64,000 nt of DNA from Phycisphaerales bacterium (lineage in GTDB: Bacteria; Planctomycetota; Phycisphaerae; Tepidisphaerales; Tepidisphaeraceae): contig JAQGHM010000391.1 of NCBI GenBank assembly GCA_028291615.1, positions 1 to 64,000 of the forward strand. Direction: 5' to 3'. Shown in pieces: positions 55,134-63,854 of this stretch. Position 1 is the stretch's first letter; each line of letters opens with the position of its first letter. The translations under genes and the position numbers were made by a program. A model generated the notes under the pieces. It had not been told where the DNA came from. It did not search any database and saw nothing but the letters and a program-made list of their open reading frames with translations.

Positions 55134-55382
55134 TCAACCCGCCCGTGCCCCAGCCCCCTCATTCAACAACTCAATCCGCTCGATCAAGCGTAACGCGACC
55201 ACATCGTAGTTCCCGATCGCCGCAGTGTTCGGCGCTAATCGATGAACGATGAGCAGCGTATTTTGCCTGACGAAAGCGGAGTTGGGATATTCCACGTCCA
55301 TCGTCTTTCCGCTGGATAAATGCAATCGAAGCGGAACAAACGGCTCGCGCTCGATCTCCTGCTTCAGGTCTTCGCTGGTCAT
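55134..55382 (-). CDS. Small protein of unknown function, paralogue of the 9360-9617 gene
   Basis: The 82-residue product has the same plan as the 85-residue protein in the moxR operon: an N-terminal helix, R-E-P-F-V-P-L, then LHLSSGKTMDVEYP and further beta strands ending in a helix with RLIERIELL. No function is known to me. It stands alone here, which argues that the pair belongs to a dispersed small family rather than being tied to MoxR. Confidence 0.7.
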   Translation of the reverse strand: MTSEDLKQEIEREPFVPLRLHLSSGKTMDVEYPNSAFVRQNTLLIVHRLAPNTAAIGNYDVVALRLIERIELLNEGAGARAG

Positions 55383-55388
55383 GGCAGT

Positions 55389-55394
55389 ATTCTA
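55389..55394 (-). promoter_or_regulatory. Leaderless -10 candidate for the small paralogue gene
   Basis: On the minus strand TAGAAT (five of six bases of TATAAT) lies at -12 to -7 from the ATG at 55382. There is no Shine-Dalgarno. Confidence 0.45.
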
Positions 55395-55443
55395 CGGTCT
55401 TGCCTTTCTACTGCCTACGGGCTACTGACTATTGTCAACTTCT

Positions 55444-56037
55444 ATGCCCCCCTTCGCCTCCCGTGCCGGACTCAAACTCGACCATGCCCTGACCGTCTTC
55501 CAGATCGACGTGACGGGCTTAACCTGCGCTGACCTCGGTTCGAATGTCGGCGGTTTTGTCGATTGTCTCCTTCAGCGCCGCGCCGCTAAAGTTTACGCGG
55601 TCGAAAAGGGATATGGCGTACTCGAGTACCGGCTTCGCAAGGACCCGCGCGTGGTCGTGATGGAGCGGACGAACGCGATGCACGTCAACCTGCCTGAGCC
55701 GGTTTCCCTCGTCACCATCGACGTCGCCTGGACGCGACAGAAGAACATCCTTCCGGCTGCCAAACGGCTGCTCAAAGAGGACGGCCGAGTTATCACGCTC
55801 ATCAAACCACACTACGAAGCCAGCCCAACGCAGCTTAAGAAAGGCATCCTCCCCGAGGGCGACATTGGCGGCGTGGTAAAACAGGTGGAACAAGACTTTT
55901 ATAACGCCGGTTTCACCCTTGAATCCCTGACCCGCAGCCCGATCGAAGGGGCGGGGGGCAATGTCGAAGTCCTCGCCATCCTTCGGCCAACAATCGACCA
56001 CTCAAATCCTCAACGCCCCAGCCCGCCGCTCGTATAA
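55444..56037 (+). CDS. TlyA-like rRNA methyltransferase without S4 domain
   Basis: The 197-residue product is an FtsJ/TlyA-type SAM-dependent methyltransferase. It has SRAGLKL at the N-terminus, the SAM-binding motif CADLGSNVGGFVDCLLQR, a VYAVEKGYG acidic strand end and catalytic-type residues in TIDVAWTRQKN and LIKPHYEA. It aligns with TlyA (2'-O-methylation of 16S and 23S rRNA) but lacks the N-terminal S4 RNA-binding domain. It could act on another RNA or have a partner. A TATTGT hexamer at 55430-55435 may be its -10, giving a near-leaderless mRNA. Confidence 0.85.
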   Translation: MPPFASRAGLKLDHALTVFQIDVTGLTCADLGSNVGGFVDCLLQRRAAKVYAVEKGYGVLEYRLRKDPRVVVMERTNAMHVNLPEPVSLVTIDVAWTRQKNILPAAKRLLKEDGRVITLIKPHYEASPTQLKKGILPEGDIGGVVKQVEQDFYNAGFTLESLTRSPIEGAGGNVEVLAILRPTIDHSNPQRPSPPLV

Positions 56038-56075
56038 TCAACCACTGACAGCCAGACAACTAATAACCAGCAACT
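56033..56075 (+). promoter_or_regulatory. TATAAT and repeat upstream of inositol-phosphate synthase
   Basis: A perfect TATAAT lies at 56033-56038, at the end of the methyltransferase gene and 49 bases before the ATG at 56087. A CAACTAATAACCAGCAACT element at 56057-56075 is, inverted, a near copy of the repeat at 6053-6070. Confidence 0.4.
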
Positions 56076-56086
56076 CCTCCCCTGAA

Positions 56087-57202
56087 ATGCCCATCAAACT
56101 CGCCATCGCCGGAATCGGAAACTGCGCCAGCTCGCTCGTCCAGGGCATCCACTATTATTCCAACTCGGACAATGGCACGCGCGGCCTCCAACATCCGCAG
56201 ATCGGGCCATACCGCGTCGACGATCTTCAAGTTGTCGCGGCGTTCGACATCGACACGCGCAAGGTCAATCGACCGCTTGAAGAAGCGCTCTTCGCCGCCC
56301 CCAACAACACCAAGCGGTTCGTCGCGTCCATTCCCAAGACCGGCGTGACGGTGCAAATGGGCCCGATTCTCGACGGCGTGCCCGATCACATGAAGGAGTA
56401 TCCGCTCCACCAGCGCTTCGACGCTGCCAGCCTGCCGCCCGTCGATCTCGCCAGCGTCTTGCGCGACAGCGGCGCGCAGATCCTCGTCAACTACATGCCC
56501 GTCGGCTCGCAGCGGGCGACCGAGGCGTACGCACAGGCGTGCCTCGATACCGGCGTTTCGCTCGTCAACTGCGTGCCCTGCTTCATCGTTTCGGACGAGC
56601 AATGGGCTGGCCAGTTTCGCGCGAAGAACATCCCCTGCATCGGCGACGACATCAAGGCGCAGGTCGGCGCGACCATTACGCATCGCACGCTCGCGCGCCT
56701 CTTCAATGACCGCGGCGTGACCATCGACGCCACCTACCAGCTCAACACCGGCGGCAACACCGACTTCCTCAACATGCTCAACCGCCAGCGGCTTTCGAGC
56801 AAGAAGATCAGCAAGACCGAGGCGGTGCAATCGCAACTCGATGTCCCGCTCGACCCCGACCAGATCCACATCGGCCCCAGCGACTACGTGCCGTTCCAGA
56901 AAGATCAGAAGGTCTGCTTCCTGCGGATCGAAGGGAGCGGCTTTGGCGGCGTGCCGATGAACCTGGAACTGCGGCTTGCGGTGGAAGACTCGCCCAACAG
57001 CGCGGGCGTGGTGGTCGATGCGATCCGCTGCTGCCAGCTCGCAAGGGACGCAGGGATGGGCGGGCCGCTGGAAGAAGCCAGCGCCTGGTGCATGAAGCAC
57101 CCGCCCAGGCAGATGATCGACAGCCAGGCGAAGTTGGCGCTGGAAGAATTCATCGTCGGCGCGGTCGCCAAGACAAAGTCCTCCAGCAAGCTTCGCGCGT
57201 AA
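56087..57202 (+). CDS. ino1: myo-Inositol-1-phosphate synthase
   Basis: The enzyme converts glucose 6-phosphate to inositol 1-phosphate using NAD. The 371-residue product has the N-terminal NAD site IAGIGNCASSLVQG. It also has the core stretches VNYMPVGSQ, GDDIKAQVGATITH, NTGGNTDFLNM and VPFQKDQK with the active-site lysines. The length fits the short actinobacterial/archaeal type. I start at 56087 because the longer frame overlaps the previous gene and lacks similarity. The product could feed inositol lipid or compatible-solute synthesis. No partner phosphatase is nearby. Confidence 0.95.
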   Translation: MPIKLAIAGIGNCASSLVQGIHYYSNSDNGTRGLQHPQIGPYRVDDLQVVAAFDIDTRKVNRPLEEALFAAPNNTKRFVASIPKTGVTVQMGPILDGVPDHMKEYPLHQRFDAASLPPVDLASVLRDSGAQILVNYMPVGSQRATEAYAQACLDTGVSLVNCVPCFIVSDEQWAGQFRAKNIPCIGDDIKAQVGATITHRTLARLFNDRGVTIDATYQLNTGGNTDFLNMLNRQRLSSKKISKTEAVQSQLDVPLDPDQIHIGPSDYVPFQKDQKVCFLRIEGSGFGGVPMNLELRLAVEDSPNSAGVVVDAIRCCQLARDAGMGGPLEEASAWCMKHPPRQMIDSQAKLALEEFIVGAVAKTKSSSKLRA

Positions 57203-57541
57203 GTCCCAGCGCGCTCCAGGTCATCAGGTTGCGGGGGCGGCCGCAAACCTTCCATCCGTCTTGATCCCCGCCTCCGCCATCAGCGACAAGGCAAGGACAA
57301 CGACGGATACCCACAACTTCATGGGATAAACGTACCGCCAAGCGGCGACTTGCTTACAACTTATCGCGAATCTGTGCGGCCCGCGCACTTAACCAGCGAA
57401 CCCCCGACCCTCGCCTACCCAATCGGCACGAAACCTTAGCGCCGCAACAGTTAGGAGCACATAGAGGCGGATTACGGTTAATTGGCACGGGGATTGAAGT
57501 AGTGGTTGTGAATCAGCAAATTTCGCCAGGGAGTTGTAAAA
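57203..57541. other. Intergenic region with possible weak terminator
   Basis: These 339 bases contain no gene I can support. GGTTGCGG (57227-57234) and CCGCAAACC (57241-57249) form an 8-bp stem with a one-base bulge just after the inositol-phosphate synthase gene, possibly a weak terminator. A 32-codon minus-strand frame (57322-57224) would encode a signal-peptide-like segment but has no ribosome site. Confidence 0.4.
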
Positions 57542-57853
57542 ATGATCACGGATGACAAGGAAAGACACGTTAAGTTGATGATGTTTGGAGGATTGGTCGC
57601 CCTTTCGCTGGGGTTGGGGTATTCGATGGGGCTCAACCATAAACTGGACTCGCCGGCGAACCAGATCAAGCTGGGGCCGACCGATCCGGAATCGATCGTC
57701 CTTTTGCAAAAGGCCGGGCAGCGGGCGCGGGCGGCGGGGGATGCGAAGACGGCGGAGTGGCTCGACCAGGCCTGCAGTGAGAGCTCAGAGCGGTTATTTG
57801 CGTGGGCCACCGCAAAAGCGCACGGACAGCAGGTGCATGCCGGGGCGAAGTGA
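57542..57853 (+). CDS. Small membrane-anchored protein of unknown function
   Basis: The 103-residue product has a single membrane helix at about residues 11-29 (KLMMFGGLVALSLGLGYSMG). A soluble helical tail follows (VLLQKAGQRARAAGDAKTAEWLDQA). AGGGAG precedes the ATG at 57542. No family is recognised. The N-in anchor would place the tail in the periplasm. Confidence 0.75.
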   Translation: MITDDKERHVKLMMFGGLVALSLGLGYSMGLNHKLDSPANQIKLGPTDPESIVLLQKAGQRARAAGDAKTAEWLDQACSESSERLFAWATAKAHGQQVHAGAK

Positions 57854-57885
57854 CTGGAATTGGAGCGGCTGCGCTGGCATCCGCT

Positions 57886-60588
57886 TCACTTTTCGGACGC
57901 ATTCGATAGATCGAGATTATCGAGATACCAGATCACGTTCGCGTTGGCGGTGCTGCAGAAGCCGAGCCAATCGAGCCGCTTGAATTCTGCGGATTTCAGC
58001 CGCAGCTTTGGCTTGTGGATTGGCTGCGCGCCTTCGGTGGTGACGGTCATCGACCATGTATTTGTGGAGTCCTTGCCCAGCGCGCAGCGGATCTCAAAGT
58101 GCGTCCATTTGCCTTCGGGGACATCGATCGGATCGGTGCCAGGGGCGGTCAGTTTTCCGTCCTTTACGGTGAAGCTGGGGCCGGGGTGATAGGGCTGGGC
58201 GTTGTCGCGCCATTCGTGAAAGATCACCGCACCGGCTTCGGGGCGGAGGTCGAAGGTGAAGGTGGTAATGCCTTCGGCGTGCGCGGGTTTGTAGAAGAGA
58301 TGCGGATTGAACGCAGCGGCCAAGCCGGGAGCGTCGGTGATCTTGAGGCACTTTTTGCCTGAGGCGGCGAGTTGGTCGGTGACTGCGATCGCGTCGCCTT
58401 TTTTCTCCAGGACCAGCGTCGGGCCGGTGGGCTTGGCGTTGAGGGGGTAGCGCTCGAAATCGTCCTTGAAGGTCATGGGGCCGGGCGGTGGGGCGGGCGG
58501 TTCGACCTGCAGCGGTGCGAAGGTGGCGGAGGTGGCTAGCTTGCGCCACGCCTCGTCACCGTAGACGCCGGCCTGGGTGTAATCGAAGGGTTTGAAGCCG
58601 AGTTTCAGCGCGGGTGAGTCGGGTTGGAGATGAAAGTCCAACTTGGCGGGATCTAGAAATTTTGGATCGGCGACGATCGACCCGGCGTCCTTCCCACTCT
58701 TTTGCCACTCGTCGAAGCTCATGCCGGCGAACGTGATCGGCGCGCCCGAGGCGTTCCAATAGACGTTGTTCTTCAGCGCGACGTTGGCGTCCTTCCACAG
58801 GCCGTCGAGCAGCTTGCCGGCGTGATAATAGACGATGTTGTTTTCGAACGTGAAGGAGAGATGGCCTTCGGCGCGGCTGCGCTGGATTTGCTGGAGCAGG
58901 CTGTCGGCGAGGATGTTATTGCGAATGATGTTTTCCCTGCCGTAGTGCTGGTGGAAGCTGCCGGTCTTGGTGTTGTAGACGAGGTTGTTTTCGAGCGTGA
59001 TGCCGCTGGAGCCTTCGTCGGTGTAGAGGCCCCAGCCGCCGTAAGAGTAAGCGTAGACGTCGTGGACGACATTGTTGCTGACGGTGGTGCCTTCGCTGGG
59101 GCCGAGCGTGTAGACGCCGCCCATGTCGGAGAGGACGCCGTGACCGATGTGGTGGATGTGGTTGAAGTCGATCGTGTTGCGCTTGGCGGCGGAAGGGCCG
59201 TAGCCCCAGACCCAGCCGGCGGAAACGCCGGTGTAGTAGAAATCGGCGATCTCGTTGTGAGTGACGGCGTTGTCGGGGGAGTGACCGATGAGGACGCCGA
59301 CCGCGTCGGGCCAGATGCGGCCGCCAGCGCGGAGGATGTTGTTGTCGATCGTGATGTGGCTGGTGGCGGTGACGTCGCTGGGGACTTTCATCTCGCCGAT
59401 GCGGACTGCGCCGCAGCCGAGATCGTGGATGTAGGAGTGGACGAGTTTGCAGTCGCGGCAACCGGAGCGGAACCAGACGCCGTAGGTGGGGACGTGGGCG
59501 AGCTCGCAGTTTTCGAAGGTGATATTTCGCGCGCCGTCGAGGTTGATTGCGCCGGGCATGGATGTGGCGGCCTGCGCGTCGCCCTGGCCCTTGTCGGGCA
59601 GCACCCACTGGGCATGTTGGAAGGAAAGGCCGCGCAGGGTGATGTGCTCGACGTAGCGTTTTTCCTGCGGCTTGCCTTCGAAGCGGATTAATTCGGTCAG
59701 GCGGGGAGCGATGACCTCGGCGGTGGCGGGATCTTCGCCGGGGAGTGGTTTGTAATAGAGCGTGCCGTCGCGATCGAGGAACCACTCGCCGGGTGCGTCG
59801 AGCGCTTCCTTGAAGTTTTCGAGATGGTAGCGCTGGGTGGGGTCGGGCTGGCCGTAGGAGTGGTGGGTGGGCGCGGGAAGCGTGAGGAGATTGGTGGCGG
59901 GATCGAAAGCGGCGCAGCGGCCGCGGCCGGTCTCCCATGAATTGTAGAAAACGACGGCGACGTCGGCGAGCTTGTCCTTGGGAACGGTGGCGAGGGGGCC
60001 GATTTCTTCGGGGCGCATCTTGAAGGCGCGGCCGGTGAGATCGGCCTGCGCGCCGGTGGCTGGATCGATGCCATTTTGAACGCGGGAGAGGATGTGGAAG
60101 GTGAACGTGTTGGGATGTCGGGCGCGCTGGGCGCGGTTGCCGTTGACCCAGAGTTGTTCGAAGTACCACTTGCCTTCTTTGACGCCGGGAACGGTTGTGG
60201 ACCAGAGGCCGTCGGCGGTGGGTTTGAAGCCGGTGATCTTCGTGCCGCCTGAGAAGATGGGGGTAGGGCCTTCAGCGGCTTGGTAAACGATGGGCGCGTC
60301 GGCGCTGCCGCCATCGTCGGGCGTGAATACCAGCGGTTCGGTCAGTGTGTAGTTGCCACCTGCGACAATTACAGTCAGCGGTTCTTTGAGCGCTCCGACG
60401 GCTTTGAGTTTTCGAATGGCGTCGCGAGCGCCGTGAAGGGAGGCGAGGGGTCCGTCGGGGGTGTTGGGCTTTGTCGATTGTCCCGAATGGGTGTCGTTGC
60501 CATTGGGAGAGACGTAGAGGGTGGCGGCGCGGATGGGGAACGTGGTTAGGAAAACGATGAGCGTGCAGCTTGCGATCCGAAATTTCAT
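57886..60588 (-). CDS. Secreted right-handed parallel beta-helix protein, carbohydrate-active (GH141-like?)
   Basis: The 900-residue product has a signal peptide ([20 protein letters not shown]). It opens with the typical [12 protein letters not shown] block of secreted beta-helix enzymes. [15 protein letters not shown] near residue 150 resembles GH141-type proteins. A beta-helix with many short N-N-[IL] turns (for example [25 protein letters not shown]) fills about 330-650. The last 200 residues are a beta-sandwich with DDFERYPL and IWYLDNLDL, like a LamG/carbohydrate-binding domain. GAGGAGA precedes the ATG. The substrate is unknown; polysaccharide lyase or glycosidase activity is inferred. 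Confidence 0.82.
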   Translation of the reverse strand: MKFRIASCTLIVFLTTFPIRAATLYVSPNGNDTHSGQSTKPNTPDGPLASLHGARDAIRKLKAVGALKEPLTVIVAGGNYTLTEPLVFTPDDGGSADAPIVYQAAEGPTPIFSGGTKITGFKPTADGLWSTTVPGVKEGKWYFEQLWVNGNRAQRARHPNTFTFHILSRVQNGIDPATGAQADLTGRAFKMRPEEIGPLATVPKDKLADVAVVFYNSWETGRGRCAAFDPATNLLTLPAPTHHSYGQPDPTQRYHLENFKEALDAPGEWFLDRDGTLYYKPLPGEDPATAEVIAPRLTELIRFEGKPQEKRYVEHITLRGLSFQHAQWVLPDKGQGDAQAATSMPGAINLDGARNITFENCELAHVPTYGVWFRSGCRDCKLVHSYIHDLGCGAVRIGEMKVPSDVTATSHITIDNNILRAGGRIWPDAVGVLIGHSPDNAVTHNEIADFYYTGVSAGWVWGYGPSAAKRNTIDFNHIHHIGHGVLSDMGGVYTLGPSEGTTVSNNVVHDVYAYSYGGWGLYTDEGSSGITLENNLVYNTKTGSFHQHYGRENIIRNNILADSLLQQIQRSRAEGHLSFTFENNIVYYHAGKLLDGLWKDANVALKNNVYWNASGAPITFAGMSFDEWQKSGKDAGSIVADPKFLDPAKLDFHLQPDSPALKLGFKPFDYTQAGVYGDEAWRKLATSATFAPLQVEPPAPPPGPMTFKDDFERYPLNAKPTGPTLVLEKKGDAIAVTDQLAASGKKCLKITDAPGLAAAFNPHLFYKPAHAEGITTFTFDLRPEAGAVIFHEWRDNAQPYHPGPSFTVKDGKLTAPGTDPIDVPEGKWTHFEIRCALGKDSTNTWSMTVTTEGAQPIHKPKLRLKSAEFKRLDWLGFCSTANANVIWYLDNLDLSNASEK

Positions 60589-60701
60589 GTCGCGTGTCTC
60601 CTCGTGGGGAGTACCGCGCGGAGAAGGTGGATGTTTGACAAAAGGTTTTTGGTTCAGCGGCGGGGCGAAGCCGCGAGCGGCGGGAGAAGACCCTCACCCA
60701 G

Positions 60702-60763
60702 CCTCTCCCACAAGCGGCGGCGCGATATGCGCAAAGCACGTGTGCGGGCACTTGCGGGAGAGG
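60702..60763. repeat. Long inverted repeat, MITE- or REP-like
   Basis: CCTCTCCCACAAG (60702-60714) pairs with CTTGCGGGAGAGG (60751-60763) with one mismatch, giving a 13-base arm around a 36-base loop. It lies in the 197-base gap between the beta-helix and TPR genes. The CCCTCACCCAGCCTCTCCC phrase to its left is of a kind dispersed in many GC-rich genomes. Confidence 0.5.
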
Positions 60764-60785
60764 AGCAGGAGAGGAACATCGCGTG

Positions 60786-61403
60786 CTATCGCACCATTGA
60801 TGGCAGCGTGGTCGGTCCGGCGTCGCCGGGGCGGGGGGCGATCTCGAAGAGTTTCATCCGCGCCCAGTTTCGCCAATCGGGCCGCGCATCTTTGAAGGCC
60901 AGTTCCTGCAGGAGTTTTTTCATCTCCTCGTCGCGATCGCCGCGGCGGTCTTTGGCGCGGGCGAGGTTGGCGAGATACTCCGGGTTGTCGGGGGCGAGCT
61001 TGCGGGCTTGCTCGTACGAATCGATGGCCTCGTTGTACTTCGTCACGTCCATCTCCAGCACCATGCCGAGGTTGTTCCGCACATCCGGGTGATAGGGCAT
61101 GAGCTTGGTCGTGTTGTAGAACTCCCAAGCGGCGTCGTAGTAGCGGCCCTGGCGGTAGTAGATGAGGCCGAGGTTGTTGTGGGCGGGGCCGAAGGTGACG
61201 TCGGCATCGATGGCCTTGTGCAGGATCGCCTCGGCTTCTTTGTCCTTGCCCTGTTTGATCAATTCGTATGCGCGATCGTTTTCCGCGCGGGCCAGCGCCG
61301 GGTCGGGACCGGGCGGGGCATTGGCGATGGTCGGGCGATTGCCGCTCTGGCAACCGATCACCAGTGCCGCCGCGAACAGACAGATGACGAGCGGACTCTT
61401 CAT
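60786..61403 (-). CDS. TPR lipoprotein
   Basis: The ATG at 61403 gives 205 residues beginning with a lipoprotein signal peptide (LFAAALVIGC, Cys near 18). Tetratricopeptide repeats follow. The clearest are at about 46-79 (AYELIKQGKDKEAEAILHKA), 80-113 (GPAHNNLGLIYYRQGRYYDA) and 114-149. A scaffold role in the envelope is likely. It lies 58 bases after the GspM-like gene in the same direction and may serve type II secretion as a pilotin- or assembly-type lipoprotein; this is inference. Confidence 0.85.
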   Translation of the reverse strand: MKSPLVICLFAAALVIGCQSGNRPTIANAPPGPDPALARAENDRAYELIKQGKDKEAEAILHKAIDADVTFGPAHNNLGLIYYRQGRYYDAAWEFYNTTKLMPYHPDVRNNLGMVLEMDVTKYNEAIDSYEQARKLAPDNPEYLANLARAKDRRGDRDEEMKKLLQELAFKDARPDWRNWARMKLFEIAPRPGDAGPTTLPSMVR

Positions 61404-61461
61404 ATCGCGCGTCATCATACCGGCAACGTCGGCATCCATGAAACGCAGGCGGTTTTCGCGC

Positions 61462-62001
61462 TTACTTGGATGACTTTTGCGGGGAATAGGTAAGGTAATC
61501 GACTTCTACGCCCGCCGACCAGACTTCCTCGCCTGGCGCGGCGGACGCAGCGCCGCGCGTGGTGGGATCAGGCGGCGTGAGCTCGATCACCGTGGCCCGC
61601 GCGCTGGCGTCGATGCGCGAGAGGCTGACGAGAAACGAGGTCAGTTGCTTCATCGTCAACGGCTCGAAGCGGAGGAAGACGGGGAGTTCGCTGTAATCGG
61701 TGCCGGCGAGGCGCGTTGCGCTGCCTGGCTCGCTGCCGGGAGCGTCGGGGAGGCCGGCGGCGAGCGCGGCTTGGCGCAGCGTGGCGCTGAGTTGCGGCGC
61801 CTCCATCGCGACCGCGGCGGCGCGGCCCGGCGAGGCTTTCCAGCGGCGGATCTCCGCCAACGCGGCTTGTGCACCGATCAGATTATCGCGGGCGATTTGC
61901 GCTTCCTCTTTCAGGCGCAGCATGCGGAGATGGCAGAACCCGCCGAACAGAAACGCGGTGACGACGAGCAGCGCAAGCAGGAATGTTCGGCGTCGGGCCA
62001 T
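61462..62001 (-). CDS. GspM-like type II secretion protein
   Basis: The ATG at 62001 is two bases after the GspL-like stop. The 179-residue product has one membrane helix near residues 5-22 (TFLLALLVVTAFLFGGF). A coiled-coil segment (LRLKEEAQIARDNLIGAQAALAEI) and a C-terminal ferredoxin-like domain (PVFLRFEPLTMKQLTSFLVSLS) follow. This is the plan of GspM/PilO-type inner-membrane proteins. It is assigned partly by its place after GspC- and GspL-like genes. Confidence 0.78.
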   Translation of the reverse strand: MARRRTFLLALLVVTAFLFGGFCHLRMLRLKEEAQIARDNLIGAQAALAEIRRWKASPGRAAAVAMEAPQLSATLRQAALAAGLPDAPGSEPGSATRLAGTDYSELPVFLRFEPLTMKQLTSFLVSLSRIDASARATVIELTPPDPTTRGAASAAPGEEVWSAGVEVDYLTYSPQKSSK

Positions 62002-62003
62002 GG

Positions 62004-63332
62004 CTATTCCTGCCCCCCTGCTGCGACCGGCGATTTGCCTGGTTTGCTCGCGCGAATGGTGAAGCGCCACGATCCGTCGGCCAGCTTTTCCATCTGCGGC
62101 GGCGGCACTTCCAGTCCTGCGCCGCGCGCGGCGGCGACGAGCACGTCAGCGCCATCGTACGCCTTGGATCGGCCGCCCAGTTCCGCCGTCGTCTCGTTGA
62201 AGGCCATGCGATCCATCTGCAAACTCGAATCCGGCGGAACGCGCGACAGCACATCGTGCAGGACGCGCAGCGCCGACCCTTGCGCGGCTGCGGGGAGCGC
62301 GGAGGAGCTGGTCTGGGTGAGTTTTTTCCGCTCGCTTTCGACCGTGGCGCGGACGTTGGGGGGCACTGGCCAGTTGGGGAATTCGAGCTTGAACTCATTG
62401 GCGAGTTGCGTCTCGTAGGATTGCGCGAGGTGGTCGTAGCCAACGGAGCGGTAGAAGAAAACGGCGGCGAGGACGAGACAAACTGCGGCGGCGGCTGTGA
62501 GCGCGGCATTCATCGGGCGGCGGATGACTCGGAGTGGGTCGCTGATTGACAAGGCGTCGCGGCGGAGCTCGACCCATGGTTTCACGCGGCCCGAGAGCAC
62601 GTCGGGCGCGATCGCGATGACGGTCTGCTCGATGGTCAGGTTTTGGACGGCTGTGATGGCGAGGCCAGTTACCGCGGCCAACTCTTCGATGATCGGCGAC
62701 TGGTCTAAGTCAATCGCCACTGCCTGTTGCGAACCTTCGAGTTCCGCCAGTAGAACGTCGAGTTCGAAGCGGACAGCTTCAAGTTGATCGGACGCCAGCG
62801 ACCACCGGTCTGGCACGTCGCCTGCGCGCGTGATCAGGTTGATCGACGCGCCTTCCCGCCAGAGGAGCACGGTCGTGGCGGCCCCGCCCCATCCGTAGTG
62901 CTGCGCCGCCAGCAACGCCGCCGGCGACATGCTCTGTACAACCACGCCCGCGGCCTCGAGCGCTTTGACAATCGGCACAACGCGATCGTTGGCAACGCAT
63001 ACGCCCAGGGCGCTTTCGTCATGCTCAATGAAATCCGCAGTGAACGCCTCGGCTGCAAGCGGCAGCTTTTCCTCCAGCCGAAAGCGCATCGCGGCGCGAT
63101 CGTGCCGAGGCAGGCCCTGCGTGGAGATCGACGCCGCCATGCACCATGACGACGGCAAGGCGAGGAGGACGCCTTCGCCCTGATATTGCCGCTCGCGCAG
63201 CTTGGCCGCCACCGCTGCGGCGATCTCATTCGCAGACGTTTCTCGGTCGATGCGCAATTCATCCACAGCGCCGGCGGAGGCGATGCGCCAGGAGTCGTCG
63301 CCTGCGAAGAGGATGGTGGTGAGCGGGGACAT
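62004..63332 (-). CDS. GspL-like type II secretion protein
   Basis: The 442-residue product has an N-terminal actin-like (PilM-type) region of about 270 residues. A membrane helix follows at about 288-308 (AALTAAAAVCLVLAAVFFY), then a periplasmic ferredoxin-like domain. This matches GspL, which links the GspE ATPase to the inner-membrane platform. It starts four bases after the GspC-like gene. GspE itself is not in the window. Confidence 0.82.
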   Translation of the reverse strand: MSPLTTILFAGDDSWRIASAGAVDELRIDRETSANEIAAAVAAKLRERQYQGEGVLLALPSSWCMAASISTQGLPRHDRAAMRFRLEEKLPLAAEAFTADFIEHDESALGVCVANDRVVPIVKALEAAGVVVQSMSPAALLAAQHYGWGGAATTVLLWREGASINLITRAGDVPDRWSLASDQLEAVRFELDVLLAELEGSQQAVAIDLDQSPIIEELAAVTGLAITAVQNLTIEQTVIAIAPDVLSGRVKPWVELRRDALSISDPLRVIRRPMNAALTAAAAVCLVLAAVFFYRSVGYDHLAQSYETQLANEFKLEFPNWPVPPNVRATVESERKKLTQTSSSALPAAAQGSALRVLHDVLSRVPPDSSLQMDRMAFNETTAELGGRSKAYDGADVLVAAARGAGLEVPPPQMEKLADGSWRFTIRASKPGKSPVAAGGQE

Positions 63333-63336
63333 CGGG

Positions 63337-63819
63337 CTATCCGCCGCTCCCTTCGCGCAGCTTGGCGATGGTCAGTCGCTGGCCGGCGACTTCGACGTCG
63401 ACCTGCGCCGTGCGGATCGCCACGATCTTCGCGCCATTCGCCAATTCGCCCAGGCCTTTGATTTCGACGATGCCGGAAGAAGTTCGAATCATCGCCAGCG
63501 AGTCGCCGATCGTGCCGATCAACACAAATGGCCCGCCCGGCCCGGCGGGCGTTGCGGTCATTTCGGAAATCGGCGCAGTTACCGGCGCATCCGACAGCGA
63601 CTTCCGCAGGCTAAGCCGCCAGATCGGCTCGAATTCCGCCAGCGACAATTGCGAATCCACCGAACCCTGTGAAGTCGCCGCAGCCCGCCGGCCGATCCCG
63701 CGCGAATCAGAATCCACCTCCACTGGCGTCAACACGCCTAAGCCCGCGCAGACGATCGCCCCCGCCGCCAGCCCCGCCGCCAGGGTCCACAAGCCAAGAT
63801 TCACCTTCCGAACGTTCAT
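63337..63819 (-). CDS. GspC-like type II secretion protein without PDZ
   Basis: The 160-residue product has an N-terminal membrane helix (about 9-31) and a periplasmic homology-region-like domain of beta strands (FVLIGTIGDSLAMIRT, EIKGLGELANGAKIVAI, VEVAGQRLTIAKL). That domain is the part of GspC that contacts the secretin GspD. There is no PDZ or coiled-coil tail, as in short GspC/PulC forms. It leads the GspC-L-M-like run. The remaining core genes presumably lie elsewhere or to the right. Confidence 0.75.
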   Translation of the reverse strand: MNVRKVNLGLWTLAAGLAAGAIVCAGLGVLTPVEVDSDSRGIGRRAAATSQGSVDSQLSLAEFEPIWRLSLRKSLSDAPVTAPISEMTATPAGPGGPFVLIGTIGDSLAMIRTSSGIVEIKGLGELANGAKIVAIRTAQVDVEVAGQRLTIAKLREGSGG

Positions 63820-63830
63820 CCCAATCTCAT

Positions 63831-63854
63831 CTCCGTGTCCTCCGTGACTCCGTG
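63831..63854. repeat. Three direct repeats CTCCGTG
   Basis: CTCCGTG occurs at 63831-63837, 63840-63846 and 63848-63854, directly upstream of the GspC-like gene. The complement reads CACGGAG three times, a short dispersed element of a kind seen in planctomycete and verrucomicrobial genomes. The rest of 63820-64000 holds no gene I can support. Confidence 0.5.

Noticed and set aside
57224-57322. A 32-codon minus-strand frame with a signal-peptide-like segment
   Set aside because: Too short, no ribosome site and no relatives recognised. It remains possible but unsupported.
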